DNA of 64,000 bases from Mesorhizobium sp. J8 (GCF_016591715.1 NZ_AP024109.1:620001-684000), one strand, 5' to 3'. Shown: positions 33,290 through 42,553, numbered from the stretch's first letter. The notes: a model not told the origin generated them from the sequence alone. Made by a program: numbers and translations.

Positions 33290-34388
33290 GGCGTGCCTCC
33301 GCTGCCTGATCATGCATGGCGGTCCTGACCGCGCGTCCGGAACCCTTTTCGAACAGCGACAGCCGGGCGCTGCTCAGCGTCAGCCCGACCTGTTCGCCGG
33401 GGCTGAGATGGATGCCGGCCGGCACCCGCGCCTTGATGATGCCGTCGGCCGTCTCCACCGCGACGATCTGCGTGGTGCCGAGATATTCTGTGCCGTAGAT
33501 CGCACCGCGCAGCTTCGAGCCGTCGTCGAAGCGGATGTGCTCGGGCCGGATGCCGAGCGCCATGTCGGCGGGCGCGATGTCCTCGCGCACTTCCGGCACC
33601 GCGACCTTGGCGCCCTGAACGACGATCTCCTTCGCGCCCTTCGCGAGGCCGCCGCCGAATTTCAGGAAATTCATTGGCGGCGAGCCGATGAAATCGGCAA
33701 CGAACATCGTCGCTGGCCGGTCATAGATTTCGCGTGGGCTTCCGAACTGTTCGATGACGCCGTGGTTCATCACCGCGATCTTGTCGGCCATCGACATCGC
33801 TTCCATCTGGTCATGCGTGACGTAGACTGTGGTGGCGTGGATGCGGTTGTGCAGTTCGCGCAGCTCATGCACCATCAAATCGCGGAATTCCGTATCGAGA
33901 GTCCCCAGCGGCTCATCCATGAGAAAACATTTCGGCCGCCGCACGATGGCGCGGCCGAGCGCGACGCGCTGGCGGTCGCCGCCGGCAAGGCCGGAGACGG
34001 ATTTGTCGAGGAGATGATCGATGCGCAAGAGCTTCGCCGTCTCTTCGACGCGGCTGCGGATCTCGGCCGACGGCATGCCCTGCGCCAGCAGTGGAAAGCC
34101 GATATTCTTGCGCACATTCACGTGCGGGTAGAGCGCGAAGAGCTGGAAGACGAAGGCGATGTCGCGCTCGCGCGCCCGGCGCATGGTGACGTCCTCGCCG
34201 CCGAGCAGGATCTTGCCGCCGGTCGGCAGCTCGAGGCCGGCGATCATGCGCAGCGTCGTCGTCTTGCCGCAGCCGGACGGGCCGAGCATGACGAAGAACT
34301 CGCCGTCCTCGACGACGAAATTGGAATCCTGCACGGCGACGAAGGCGCCGAAGGCTTTCCTCAGATTCTGAACACGGATCTCGGCCAT
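33282..34388 (-). CDS. ABC transporter ATP-binding protein with divergent signature
   Basis: A 368-aa ABC ATPase. Walker A LGPSGCGKTTTL and Walker B CFLMDEPLGTLD are good, but the LSGGQ signature reads GLAGGDRQRVALGRA, with Ser replaced by Ala and Gln by Asp. The C-terminal TOBE region (GIRPEHIRFDDG) is intact. If paired with the other ATPase, one of the two ATP sites would carry the odd signature, as in other asymmetric ABC systems. The ATG at 34388 (MAEIRVQNL) starts two bases after the small membrane protein gene. Confidence 0.88.
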   Translation of the reverse strand: MAEIRVQNLRKAFGAFVAVQDSNFVVEDGEFFVMLGPSGCGKTTTLRMIAGLELPTGGKILLGGEDVTMRRARERDIAFVFQLFALYPHVNVRKNIGFPLLAQGMPSAEIRSRVEETAKLLRIDHLLDKSVSGLAGGDRQRVALGRAIVRRPKCFLMDEPLGTLDTEFRDLMVHELRELHNRIHATTVYVTHDQMEAMSMADKIAVMNHGVIEQFGSPREIYDRPATMFVADFIGSPPMNFLKFGGGLAKGAKEIVVQGAKVAVPEVREDIAPADMALGIRPEHIRFDDGSKLRGAIYGTEYLGTTQIVAVETADGIIKARVPAGIHLSPGEQVGLTLSSARLSLFEKGSGRAVRTAMHDQAAEARHG

Positions 34389-34390
34389 CT

Positions 34391-34594
34391 CTATTCCGGG
34401 AATTTCGAGACGATGATGAACATCACCGTGCCGGCCAGCATGGTGATGAATGAATAGGTGTAGAGCGACAGCGCGAAGGGCTGGAACAGCATCAGGAAGC
34501 CGATCGCGATGATCGCGGTCGCGATGTTTTCCATCAGGCCGCGCCTGGCCCAGCGGGGCCAGGAGGAGCGCTTGGAGACGACACTGCGGCTCAT
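34391..34594 (-). CDS. Small membrane protein of the ABC operon (67 aa)
   Basis: Two hydrophobic helices (NIATAIIAIGFLMLFQPFALSLY and TYSFITMLAGTVMFIIVS) separated by a short turn, with a basic N-terminus. Similar short proteins (DUF2160-like) accompany glycerol-type ABC transporters in rhizobia, with two ATPases. Its position immediately before the two ATPase genes fits such a unit. Function not known. Confidence 0.65.
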   Translation of the reverse strand: MSRSVVSKRSSWPRWARRGLMENIATAIIAIGFLMLFQPFALSLYTYSFITMLAGTVMFIIVSKFPE

Positions 34595-34604
34595 GCCGCA
34601 CCCC

Positions 34605-34800
34605 CTTCCTTCTCCCCGTTCACGGGGAGAGATGGCTGCGAGGTGGTTCCCCCACTCCGTCGCTGCTTCGCAGCGCCACCTCTCCCCCCTCCGGAGGGAG
34701 AGGAAGGGAGCCCGGCTGAATGAAGTTCGCGCCCTTCCGCTCCCCCGTCGATCGGGGGAGAGGTGTCGAGCGAAGCTCGACGGAGTGGGGGTCGACTTAT
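34605..34800. repeat. Mosaic palindromic repeat, type D (CTTCTCCCC family), inside the operon
   Basis: Contains TTCTCCCCGTTCACGGGGAGA, CTCCCCCCTCCGGAGGGAGAGG and CTCCCCCGTCGATCGGGGGAGAGG, each able to fold, with an AAGCTCGACGGAGTGGGGG tail. It fills the gap between the second permease gene and the small membrane protein gene. A related element lies at 44808-44932. Confidence 0.7.
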
Positions 34801-34811
34801 TTCCACACTAG

Positions 34812-35762
34812 TCATTTGCGCACCGCGCCGAAGGTGATGCCGCGCAGCAATTGCTTGCGGAGCAGGATGGTGAAGACGAGGATCGGCACCAGGAAGATGG
34901 TCGTGCCGGCGGCCACTGCCGGCCAGTCCTGGCCGCCTTCGCCGATGATGGTCGGGATGAAGGGCGGTGCGGTCTGCGCGGTGCCCGAGGTGAGGAGTGC
35001 TGCGAACGCATATTCGTTCCAGGCGAAGATCAGGCAGAAGATGGCGGTCGCGGCGATGCCGGTCGTCGCCTGCGGCAGCACGGTCCGCCAGAAGGCCTGC
35101 AGCCGCGTGTAGCCGTCGATCATCGCGGCCTCCTCATATTCGCGCGGGATCTCGTCGATGAAGCCCTTCAAGAGCCACACAGCCAGCGAGACGTTGACCG
35201 CGGTGTAGAGCAGGATCATGCCGAGCGCGGTGTCGGAGAGGCCGAGCTCGCGGTACATCAGGTAGATCGGGATCGCCACCGCGATCGGCGGCATGAAGCG
35301 CGTCGACAGGATGAAGAACAGAAGGTCGTCGGCCAAAGGCACCTTGAAGCGCGAGAAGCCATAAGCCGAGAGCGTGCCGAGGAACACCGCGCAGAAGGTC
35401 GAGCCGAAAGCGATGATCAGCGAGTTGACGAAGCGCGGCAGGAAGTTCGACGGCCCGGCGATCACCATGTTGCGCTTGCGCACGGTCTCATCGCAGAAGC
35501 CGGTCGCCGGCCCGAGCGAATTGATATATTCCGGCGTCTGCCGGGTGCGCGTGGTGAACAGGTTGCAATAGCCCTCGATGCTCGGCTGGAAGACGATCTT
35601 CGGCGGGTAGGCGATGGAGTCCGGTGGCGTCTTGAAGCTGGTGGCGAAGATCCAGAGCAGCGGCACGATGGAGATCAGCGCATAGGCTATGATGATTGTA
35701 CCGGCGATCAGCTTCGCGTTCGACGAGGGTGCTACGACGGAATGGGCGGTGGTCAGGCTCAT
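34812..35762 (-). CDS. ABC transporter permease (MalG-like)
   Basis: A 316-aa inner-membrane permease with six or so helices (IIIAYALISIVPLLWIFATSF first). The EAA loop EEAAMIDGYTRLQAFWRTVLPQ docks to an ATPase. Its start overlaps the end of the next-upstream permease by four bases (ATGA). Substrate is unknown, but the operon context of dihydroxyacetone kinases points to a small carbohydrate. Confidence 0.88.
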   Translation of the reverse strand: MSLTTAHSVVAPSSNAKLIAGTIIIAYALISIVPLLWIFATSFKTPPDSIAYPPKIVFQPSIEGYCNLFTTRTRQTPEYINSLGPATGFCDETVRKRNMVIAGPSNFLPRFVNSLIIAFGSTFCAVFLGTLSAYGFSRFKVPLADDLLFFILSTRFMPPIAVAIPIYLMYRELGLSDTALGMILLYTAVNVSLAVWLLKGFIDEIPREYEEAAMIDGYTRLQAFWRTVLPQATTGIAATAIFCLIFAWNEYAFAALLTSGTAQTAPPFIPTIIGEGGQDWPAVAAGTTIFLVPILVFTILLRKQLLRGITFGAVRK

Positions 35763-36706
35763 CTCTGCTTCACCTTGTTGAGCGCCTTGACGTAGATGTT
35801 GGCGAGGCCGAACACCGCGACGAACAGGATGATGGCGAAGGCCGAGGAATAGCCGGTGCGCCAGCTTTCGAACGCCTGCCGTTTCAGCGTGATCGAGGCG
35901 ACCTCGGTGGTGGATCCGGGTCCGCCGCCGGTGAGCAGGTTGACCATGTCGAACATCTTGAAGTTCTCGATGCCGCGGAACAGCACCGCCAGCATGATGA
36001 AGGGCAGCGCCATCGGCAGCGTGATCGACCAGAACTGCCGCCAGTTGGAGGCGCGGTCTACCTCGGCCGCCTCATAGATGTATTCGGGGATCGAGCGCAG
36101 GCCGGCGAGGCAGATCAGCATCACGTAAGGCGTCCACATCCAGGTGTCGACGATGATGATCGCCCAGGGCGCCAGCTCGACGTTGGACAGCATCTGCACA
36201 TTCGTCGGCGGAATGCCGGTGACGAACGAGACGACATAGGAAAACAGCCCGATCTGCGGCTCGTAGAGGAAGCGCCAGAAATTGCCGACCACCGCCGGCG
36301 ACAGCATCATCGGCACCAGGATGATGGTCGTCCAGAAAGCGTGGCCGCGGAACTTGCGGTCGATCAGCCATGCCAGCGTGAAGCCGATGACTGTCTGCAG
36401 CAGGATCGTCCAGAACACGAAATGCGCTGTCGTCTGCATGGCGATCCAGATGTCATGGTCGCCGAGGATTCGCTGGTAGTTAGCGAGCCCCAGATTCTTC
36501 ACCACTTCGTTGGGACGGTTGGCGCGGAAGTTGGTGAAGGAGAGGTAGATCGCCCAGAACAGCGGGAAGATGTTGATGGCAAGCAACAGCAGGATCGTCG
36601 GCGAGATGAACAGCCAGGCGAGGCCCTTGTCGCTGATGCCCCGGATCTTCTTGGCCAACGGCTCCGGGGTCGCCCGGGCGACGTTGTCCGCAGTCCGATT
36701 GAGCAT
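35759..36706 (-). CDS. ABC transporter permease (MalF-like)
   Basis: A 315-aa permease: KGLAWLFISPTILLLLAINIFPLFWAIYLSF is the first helix and YEAAEVDRASNWRQFWSITLP the EAA loop. It pairs with the downstream permease. The ATG at 36706 follows AGGACTAACC, giving MLNRTADN; the frame continues seven codons further. Confidence 0.88.
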   Translation of the reverse strand: MLNRTADNVARATPEPLAKKIRGISDKGLAWLFISPTILLLLAINIFPLFWAIYLSFTNFRANRPNEVVKNLGLANYQRILGDHDIWIAMQTTAHFVFWTILLQTVIGFTLAWLIDRKFRGHAFWTTIILVPMMLSPAVVGNFWRFLYEPQIGLFSYVVSFVTGIPPTNVQMLSNVELAPWAIIIVDTWMWTPYVMLICLAGLRSIPEYIYEAAEVDRASNWRQFWSITLPMALPFIMLAVLFRGIENFKMFDMVNLLTGGGPGSTTEVASITLKRQAFESWRTGYSSAFAIILFVAVFGLANIYVKALNKVKQR

Positions 36707-36759
36707 GGTTAGTCCTGCTTCGGTCACGTCAAGTCTCGATGATGGAATTTATCTGAACT

Positions 36760-36789
36760 GCGTCCCGTGCCAAGGGCGGCACGGGACGC
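36760..36789 (-). other. 12-bp hairpin between binding-protein and permease genes
   Basis: GCGTCCCGTGCC pairs with GGCACGGGACGC across six bases; no T-run follows on the minus strand. Stem-loops here are typical of binding-protein operons, where they stabilise the upstream mRNA or limit read-through so that the binding protein is made in excess over the permeases. Confidence 0.7.
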
Positions 36790-36813
36790 TGCGGCTTGGG
36801 CTCGGGAGGAGCC

Positions 36814-38145
36814 TTACATCTTGCCGTCATCCTGGAAGACCTGCGTCCAGTCCTTGACGAGGCCGTCCAGTGCATCCTTGGCCGAGCCCTGGCCGGCGAC
36901 GACATAGTCGTGGAAGCGCTTCTGCGAGGCTTGCAGCAGCGGCGCGTAGCTTGGTTCGGCCCAGAAGTCCTTCACGATCGCCATGGAGTCGAGGAAGGCC
37001 TGCGCGTAAGGCTGGCTGGACGGGAACTTCGGGTCCTTGACCACGGAGTTCAGGCAGGAATAGCCGCCGAGCGACCACCACTTGGCCTGCACGTCCTTGT
37101 TGGCGAACCACTTGATGTATTTCAGGGCCGATTCCTGCTTGTCGGAATAGGAGACCACCGAAATGCCTTGGCCGCCGAGCTGCGCGAACTGGTCGCCGTC
37201 GGGTCCTTTCGGATTGACGAAATAGCCGATCTTGTCGCCGCCGACATTCTCGTCCTTCTGCAGGCCGGGCCAGGTGAAGGCGAAGTTCATATGCATCGCC
37301 ACCTGACCGGATTTGAAGGCGTCGACGCCTTCGCCCATATAGCTGTTGGAGGCGCCGGGCGGCGTGCAGCAGTCATAGAGCGCCTTGTAGAACTCGAGAC
37401 CCTTCACCGATTTATCGGAGTTGACGAAGCCTTCCATCTCGTATGGCTTCTTCGGGTTCTCGTACTGGAAGCCGTAGCTGTAGAGCAGGTCCATGGCGCC
37501 CATGGTGATGCCTTCCGAGCCGCGCTCGGTGTAGATCGAGGCGCCGTAGACCGTCTTACCGTCGATCTGCCGCTTCTGGAAGAATTCGGCGATCTGCTTC
37601 AGCTGGTCGAAGGTGGTCGGCGGGGCGAGATCCCAGCCATATTTTTCCTTGAATTCCTTCTGCAGCTCGGGCCGCGAGAACCAGTCCTTGCGATAGGTCC
37701 AGCCGACGACGTCGCCCATGGCCGGCAGCGCCCAGTAGTTCGGCGTGTTCTTCGGCCATTCCGAATAGCCGACAACGGTTGCCGGCACGAAGTCGTCCAT
37801 GCTGATCTTCTCCTTGTCGAAGAAGTCGTTCAGCTTGACGTAGTGGCCGTTCTCGGCGGCGCCGCCGATCCACTGGCTGTCGCCGATGATCAGGTCGCAG
37901 AGCTTGCCGTGCGAGTTGAGCTCGTTGAGGAAGCGGTCGGCGTAGTTCGTCCACGGCACGAACTCGAACTTCATGCCGATCCCGGTTTCCTTGGTGAAGT
38001 CCTTCGACAGTTCCACGAGCGCGTTGGCCGGATCCCAGGCCGCCCAGCACAGCGTCAGGTCTTCCGCATGCGCGACGTTCGAGACGGCTGTCGACGCAAA
38101 GATCGCCGAGGCCAGTCCCAACGCCAGTTTCAAGGTCGATTTCAT
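36814..38145 (-). CDS. ABC transporter sugar-binding protein
   Basis: A 443-aa periplasmic solute-binding protein (family 1, MalE-like) with a signal peptide (LALGLASAIFASTAVSNVAHA, cut before EDLTLCW) and a long two-lobed body; LNDFFDKEKI and GWTYRKDWF are typical. It is the first gene of the unit, expected to be the most abundant product. GGGAGGTAAGGC precedes the ATG. Substrate is likely a small polyol or keto sugar feeding dihydroxyacetone, but this is inference. Confidence 0.88.
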   Translation of the reverse strand: MKSTLKLALGLASAIFASTAVSNVAHAEDLTLCWAAWDPANALVELSKDFTKETGIGMKFEFVPWTNYADRFLNELNSHGKLCDLIIGDSQWIGGAAENGHYVKLNDFFDKEKISMDDFVPATVVGYSEWPKNTPNYWALPAMGDVVGWTYRKDWFSRPELQKEFKEKYGWDLAPPTTFDQLKQIAEFFQKRQIDGKTVYGASIYTERGSEGITMGAMDLLYSYGFQYENPKKPYEMEGFVNSDKSVKGLEFYKALYDCCTPPGASNSYMGEGVDAFKSGQVAMHMNFAFTWPGLQKDENVGGDKIGYFVNPKGPDGDQFAQLGGQGISVVSYSDKQESALKYIKWFANKDVQAKWWSLGGYSCLNSVVKDPKFPSSQPYAQAFLDSMAIVKDFWAEPSYAPLLQASQKRFHDYVVAGQGSAKDALDGLVKDWTQVFQDDGKM

Positions 38146-38248
38146 GCCTTACCTCCCATTTGCGAAACGCGCCCGGATGACGGTTTCAAGAGCCCCTCAA
38201 CCCTCGCTCCTCCGAGGGCCTAAACACGAAGCGCGATGCGCGGCTGAT

Positions 38249-38286
38249 GTTTAGTAATTTGTTTAGTGATGCTCTTTTTACTAAAC
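38249..38286. promoter_or_regulatory. Repeated GTTTAGT/ACTAAAC operator before the binding-protein gene
   Basis: GTTTAGT at 38249-38255 and 38261-38267 (12 bases apart) and the reverse, ACTAAAC, at 38280-38286; a weaker CCTAAAC lies at 38219-38225. It is the only AT-rich stretch in the 230-base gap before the operon's first gene, so it is a likely repressor or activator site. Confidence 0.5.
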
Positions 38287-38378
38287 AACGCAAGCGAAAT
38301 CGTCGCTGCGCCGCAGCATGGCGAAACGGATCATTGAAATCGTTGGGAAATGATCGCCGGGCGCTGCGTCCGCCGCGA

Positions 38379-39077
38379 TCAGCCGGCCCGGCCGGCGGGG
38401 CCCGGACTTGCCATCACCGGCCGGATCGGCGGCGCCGGCGGCAACAGCGCGCGTATGTCGGCGAAGGGAAAGGTAGGCTCGAAGCGGAAGGCCTCTGCCA
38501 GCGCGCCGGCGGCGCCGTTGCACTGGCCGGCTCGAAACTCGTTCTGGAGGCGCGCCCTGTGCACATAGTGCTCCGGACCTTGCGAGCGGTGCGCGCGGAT
38601 CGCTTTCGCCTTGATGTCCCAATGCTGGGAGATCTCGACATAATGCGTCGGCGAAAAACCGGTGCCGCCGAGGGTGTCGGCATGCAGCACCGGCACCGCG
38701 AAGGATGCCGCGATGCGCACGCCGTCGGACAGGGCGCGGTGGTCGCCATGATAATCGTAGGGCGCATGGGTGATGGCGAGGTCGGGTTTCACCTCGCCGA
38801 TCAACGCTTTCAGCGATGAAATCAATGCCGCATCGGCGATGAGTTCGCCATCGGGAAAGCCGAGGAAGCGCGGCTCGACGCCGAGCAGGCCTGCCGCCGC
38901 GGTGGCTTCATCGCGCCGCGCCCTGGCAAGCGCCGCCGGATCGCCGTTGCCGCCCCTGGCGCCGTTCGTGGCTATCGCAAAAGTCAGCTCTGCGCCTTGC
39001 GCGGCGCATGCGGCCAGCGTACCGAACATGAATATCTCGATGTCGTCGGGATGTGCCCCCAGCGCCAGTATCTTCAC
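38379..39077 (-). CDS. PIG-L/LmbE family deacetylase
   Basis: A 232-aa zinc hydrolase beginning with the family's ALGAHPDDIEIFMFGTL (His/Asp/Asp zinc site) and containing HAPYDYHGDHRALSDGV with the third zinc ligand. Members remove acetyl groups from N-acetylglucosaminyl or related substrates. Start is GTG at 39077 (VKILALG) after GGGAGAGAAGAC; no ATG fits. It is divergent from the EamA transporter gene, 21 bases away. The gene is near the transporter operon but on its own promoter; the substrate is unknown. Confidence 0.85.
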   Translation of the reverse strand: MKILALGAHPDDIEIFMFGTLAACAAQGAELTFAIATNGARGGNGDPAALARARRDEATAAAGLLGVEPRFLGFPDGELIADAALISSLKALIGEVKPDLAITHAPYDYHGDHRALSDGVRIAASFAVPVLHADTLGGTGFSPTHYVEISQHWDIKAKAIRAHRSQGPEHYVHRARLQNEFRAGQCNGAAGALAEAFRFEPTFPFADIRALLPPAPPIRPVMASPGPAGRAG

Positions 39078-39098
39078 GTCTTCTCTCCCGGAAATGGT

Positions 39099-39989
39099 AT
39101 GCCGAACGGAATCCTGCTCGCCCTGATCGCCTATGCAAGCTATTCGTTCAGCGACGCCGTCATCAAGAGCCTGGGCGGGCAGTTCACTGTCTTCGAGATC
39201 GGCTTCTTCTCGACCTTGTTTGCCGGCTGTTTTCTGTTCTTCACCAAGCCGGGCGACGAACGCTGGCGCGACTTCTGGCGCACCAAACGGCCTTGGGCGG
39301 TGCAAGCGCGTGCCTTGGCCGGCATCGCCTCGGGCGTGCTCAGCGTTTTTGCCTTCACCACCATTCCGCTGGCGGAAGTCTACGCGCTCATCTTCCTGGC
39401 GCCGTTGCTGGTCACCATCCTGTCGACGGTCATCCTGAAGGAAAGGGTCGGTCCCTGGCGGTGGCTCGCCGTGGTCGCCGGCTTTGTCGGCGTCATGCTG
39501 GTGGTGCGGCCGGGCTTTCGGGAATTGCATCTCGGCCATCTCGCCGCCTTCGCCAATGCCTTCCTCGCCGCCATCAGCGTCATCCTGATGCGCTCGCTCG
39601 CCCAGCAGGAAAGGCGCACGACGATCCTCGGCGCGCTGGTCGGCTACGGCCTTGTCTTCAACGGTATCGGCGCGGCCGCCACGTCGTTCTCGCTCCCTAA
39701 TTTCGGCCAACTGGTCTGGCTGATGATGGCTGGCCTTTTCACCGCCGGCGGACAACTGCTGCAATTGCTTGCGGTCAAATACGCGCCCGCAAACCGCATC
39801 GCGCCGACGCATTACTCGCAGATCGTCTGGGCGGTCATCCTCGGCGCGCTGTTCTTCCGGGAATATCCCGACTGGCTGTCGCTGGTCGGCCTTGCGGTGG
39901 TCGGCGCCTCCGGCCTGCTGACCATGGTGCGCGAAGAGGTTCGGCTCGGCACCGTGCGCTGGAACCCGTTTTCGCGCACCAGGCTTTGA
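39099..39989 (+). CDS. EamA-family (DMT) transporter
   Basis: A 296-aa inner-membrane protein with ten predicted helices in two repeats (LLALIAYASYSFSDAVIKSL first), usually exporting metabolites such as amino acids. The ATG at 39099 starts just after the divergent deacetylase. No partner is evident. Confidence 0.85.
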   Translation: MPNGILLALIAYASYSFSDAVIKSLGGQFTVFEIGFFSTLFAGCFLFFTKPGDERWRDFWRTKRPWAVQARALAGIASGVLSVFAFTTIPLAEVYALIFLAPLLVTILSTVILKERVGPWRWLAVVAGFVGVMLVVRPGFRELHLGHLAAFANAFLAAISVILMRSLAQQERRTTILGALVGYGLVFNGIGAAATSFSLPNFGQLVWLMMAGLFTAGGQLLQLLAVKYAPANRIAPTHYSQIVWAVILGALFFREYPDWLSLVGLAVVGASGLLTMVREEVRLGTVRWNPFSRTRL

Positions 39990-40042
39990 CCGCCGGACCT
40001 CACACGTTGCGCGGTGACCGCGACCGCTGATATGCGGGCGAC

Positions 40043-42505
40043 ATGACGACGAAACCCTTGCCGGAACTCCCGGTCACAGCCGTGCTGCCGGCACTCGGCG
40101 AAGCGCTATCGCGGCGCAACAGCGCCGTGCTGGTGGCGCCGCCCGGCGCCGGCAAGACGACGCTGGTGCCGCTGGCGCTGCTCGACGCGCCATGGCTCGG
40201 CAAGGGCCGGATCGTGCTGCTCGAGCCGCGTCGGCTCGCCGCCCGCGCCGCCGCCCGCCGCATGGCAGAACTGCTGGGCGAGGAGCCGGGCGGTACGGTG
40301 GGCTACGCCATGCGCATGGAGAACCGCACCTCCGCGCGGACAAGAATCCTGGTCGTCACCGAAGGCGTGCTCTCGCGCATGATCCTTGACGACCCGGAAC
40401 TGCCGGGCGTCTCGGCGGTGATCTTCGACGAATTCCACGAGCGCTCGCTCGACGGCGATTTCGGCCTGGCGCTGGCGCTCGACGTGCAGGGCGCGCTGCG
40501 TCCCGACTTGCGCCTGCTGGTCATGTCGGCGACGCTCGACGGCGCGCGTGTCGCGAAGCTTTTGTCGGAAGCGCCGGTGATCGAGAGCGAGGGCCGCGCC
40601 TTTCCGGTCGATATCCGCTACGACGATCGGCCTGCGGGCACGGCGGTCGAGGACGCCATGGCCAAGGCCGTGCGCGCGGCCCTGGCCGGCGAGCAGGGCA
40701 GCGTCCTCGCTTTCCTGCCCGGACAGCGCGAGATCGAGCGTACCGCCGAGCGGCTTCAGGGCAACGTCGCGGCCGACACCGACATCGTTCCGCTCTACGG
40801 CCAGCTCGACAACAGGGCGCAGGATCAGGCGATCAGGCCGGCGCCGGCCGGTCGCCGCAAGGTGGTGCTGGCGACATCGATAGCCGAGACGTCCATCACC
40901 ATCGAGGGCGTGCGCGTCGTCATCGATTCCGGCCTGTCGCGGCTGCCGCGCTACGAGCCGGCGAGCGGCCTGACCAGGCTCGAGACGGTGCGCGTCAGCA
41001 GGGCCTCGGCCGACCAGCGCGCCGGCCGTGCCGGCCGCACGCAAGCCGGCGTGGCGGTGCGCCTGTGGCGCGCCGAGCAGACCGCGTCGCTTCCCGCCTT
41101 CACGCCGCCCGAAATCCTCGAGGCCGATCTGTCCGGCCTGCTGCTCGACTGTGCGGCCTTCGGCGTCGCCGATCCGTCGAGCCTCTCCTTCCTCGATCCG
41201 CCGCCGGTCCCGGCGCTCAACGAGGCAAGGGTGCTGCTCAAGGCGCTGCACGCTATCGACGATGCCGGTCGACTGACCGAGGCTGGCGCCGCCATGCGCA
41301 AGCTGGCGCTGCCAGTGCGGCTGGCGCATATGGTGGCCGAAGCCGCGAAGACCGGCCATGCGCTGGAAGCGGCGACGCTTGCCGTGCTCTTGACCGAGCG
41401 CGGGCTGGGCGGCGACAGCGCCGACCTGGAGCGGCGTCTGATCCGGTTTCGCGGCGAGAAATCCCCTCGCGCCAACGCCGCCAGGCAGCTCGCCGAGCGT
41501 TTGGCCAGGCAGACCGGCGGCGGGCAGGGCGGCGAGACGGCCAGCGCCGGCTCGCTCCTCATTCATGCCTGGCCGGATCGCGTCGCAAGGGCGCGCGGCG
41601 AGCGCGGCCGCTTCGTGCTCGCCAATGGCTCCGGCGCCATGGTCGATGCCGCCGATCCGCTTGCCAATGAAACTTGGCTCGTCGTCGCCGACGTGCAGGG
41701 CAAGGCGCAGAACGCCCGCATCACCGCCGCTGCGCCGGTCGATGAAGCCGATATCCGCGGCGCCCTTGCCGACCGCATCGAGACGAAGCGCGAGGCGAGC
41801 TTCGACCGCGAGCGCCGCGCGGTGCGCATGCGCGAGACCGCCAGGATCGGCGCCATCACGCTCTCCGAGCGCATGTTGCCCGCGCCGTCCGGGGCCGACG
41901 CCGATCAGGCCATCCTCGATGCCTTGCGCCAGCACGGCCTGTCGCTGCTCGATTGGGGGAAGGAGGCGGAGGCGCTCCGCCAACGGCTCCGCTGGCTGCA
42001 TCGCGGCCTTGGCGCACCCTGGCCCGACGTCTCGGACGAAGCGCTTGTCGAAAGCCTCGACGATTGGCTCCTGCCGTTTCTCGCCGGCGATCCCTCCTTC
42101 GCGGCGATCAAGCCGGGGACCCTATCCTCGGCGCTCATGGCGCTGGTTCCGCACGATCTGCAGCGCAAGGTCGACGCGCTGGCGCCGACCCATTTCGACG
42201 CGCCGTCGGGCAGCCACGTGCCGATCCGCTATGACGGCGAATGGCCGGTGCTGGCGATCCGCGTGCAGGAGTTGTTCGGCCTCGACCGTCATCCGGCCAT
42301 CGCGGGCGGCACCGTGCCGCTGACGCTGGAATTGCTGTCGCCCGCGCACCGCCCGATCCAGACGACGCGTGATCTCCCCGGCTTCTGGCGCGGCTCCTGG
42401 GCGGATGTGCGCGCCGAGATGCGCGGCCGCTACCCGAGACATGTCTGGCCGGAAAACCCGCTGCTGGCCGCTGCCACCAGCCGCGCCAAGCCGCGCGGGA
42501 CGTAA
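40043..42505 (+). CDS. hrpB: ATP-dependent RNA helicase HrpB
   Basis: An 820-aa DEAH-box-like helicase. Walker A APPGAGKTTLVPLALL, motif II DEFHERSLDGD (DEFH, typical of HrpB), motif III MSATLDGARV, motif VI QRAGRAGRTQAG, and the characteristic HrpB C-terminal domain (TRDLPGFWRGSWADVRAEMRGRYPRHVWPENP). Function in RNA metabolism is not settled. Its stop abuts the type C repeat. Confidence 0.95.
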   Translation: MTTKPLPELPVTAVLPALGEALSRRNSAVLVAPPGAGKTTLVPLALLDAPWLGKGRIVLLEPRRLAARAAARRMAELLGEEPGGTVGYAMRMENRTSARTRILVVTEGVLSRMILDDPELPGVSAVIFDEFHERSLDGDFGLALALDVQGALRPDLRLLVMSATLDGARVAKLLSEAPVIESEGRAFPVDIRYDDRPAGTAVEDAMAKAVRAALAGEQGSVLAFLPGQREIERTAERLQGNVAADTDIVPLYGQLDNRAQDQAIRPAPAGRRKVVLATSIAETSITIEGVRVVIDSGLSRLPRYEPASGLTRLETVRVSRASADQRAGRAGRTQAGVAVRLWRAEQTASLPAFTPPEILEADLSGLLLDCAAFGVADPSSLSFLDPPPVPALNEARVLLKALHAIDDAGRLTEAGAAMRKLALPVRLAHMVAEAAKTGHALEAATLAVLLTERGLGGDSADLERRLIRFRGEKSPRANAARQLAERLARQTGGGQGGETASAGSLLIHAWPDRVARARGERGRFVLANGSGAMVDAADPLANETWLVVADVQGKAQNARITAAAPVDEADIRGALADRIETKREASFDRERRAVRMRETARIGAITLSERMLPAPSGADADQAILDALRQHGLSLLDWGKEAEALRQRLRWLHRGLGAPWPDVSDEALVESLDDWLLPFLAGDPSFAAIKPGTLSSALMALVPHDLQRKVDALAPTHFDAPSGSHVPIRYDGEWPVLAIRVQELFGLDRHPAIAGGTVPLTLELLSPAHRPIQTTRDLPGFWRGSWADVRAEMRGRYPRHVWPENPLLAAATSRAKPRGT

Positions 42506-42553
42506 TGCATGTCGCCCAAAAGTGCGCAGCGGTTTTGGGACAACGACATGCAT
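42505..42553. repeat. Palindromic intergenic repeat, type C (ATGCATGTCG family)
   Basis: ATGCATGTCG (42505-42514) pairs with CGACATGCAT (42544-42553) across AAAAGTGCGCAGCGGTTTT, which forms a second arm. A decayed relative is at 44019-44057. Confidence 0.7.

Noticed and set aside
34605..34800. Possible CRISPR-like or tandem array in the inverted CTCCCC repeats
   Set aside because: The units are palindromes of different sequence without regular spacers; they fit rhizobial intergenic repeats. No CRISPR array was seen in the window.
40106..42001. 631-aa open frame on the minus strand opposite hrpB
   Set aside because: Shadow of hrpB with no recognisable domain.
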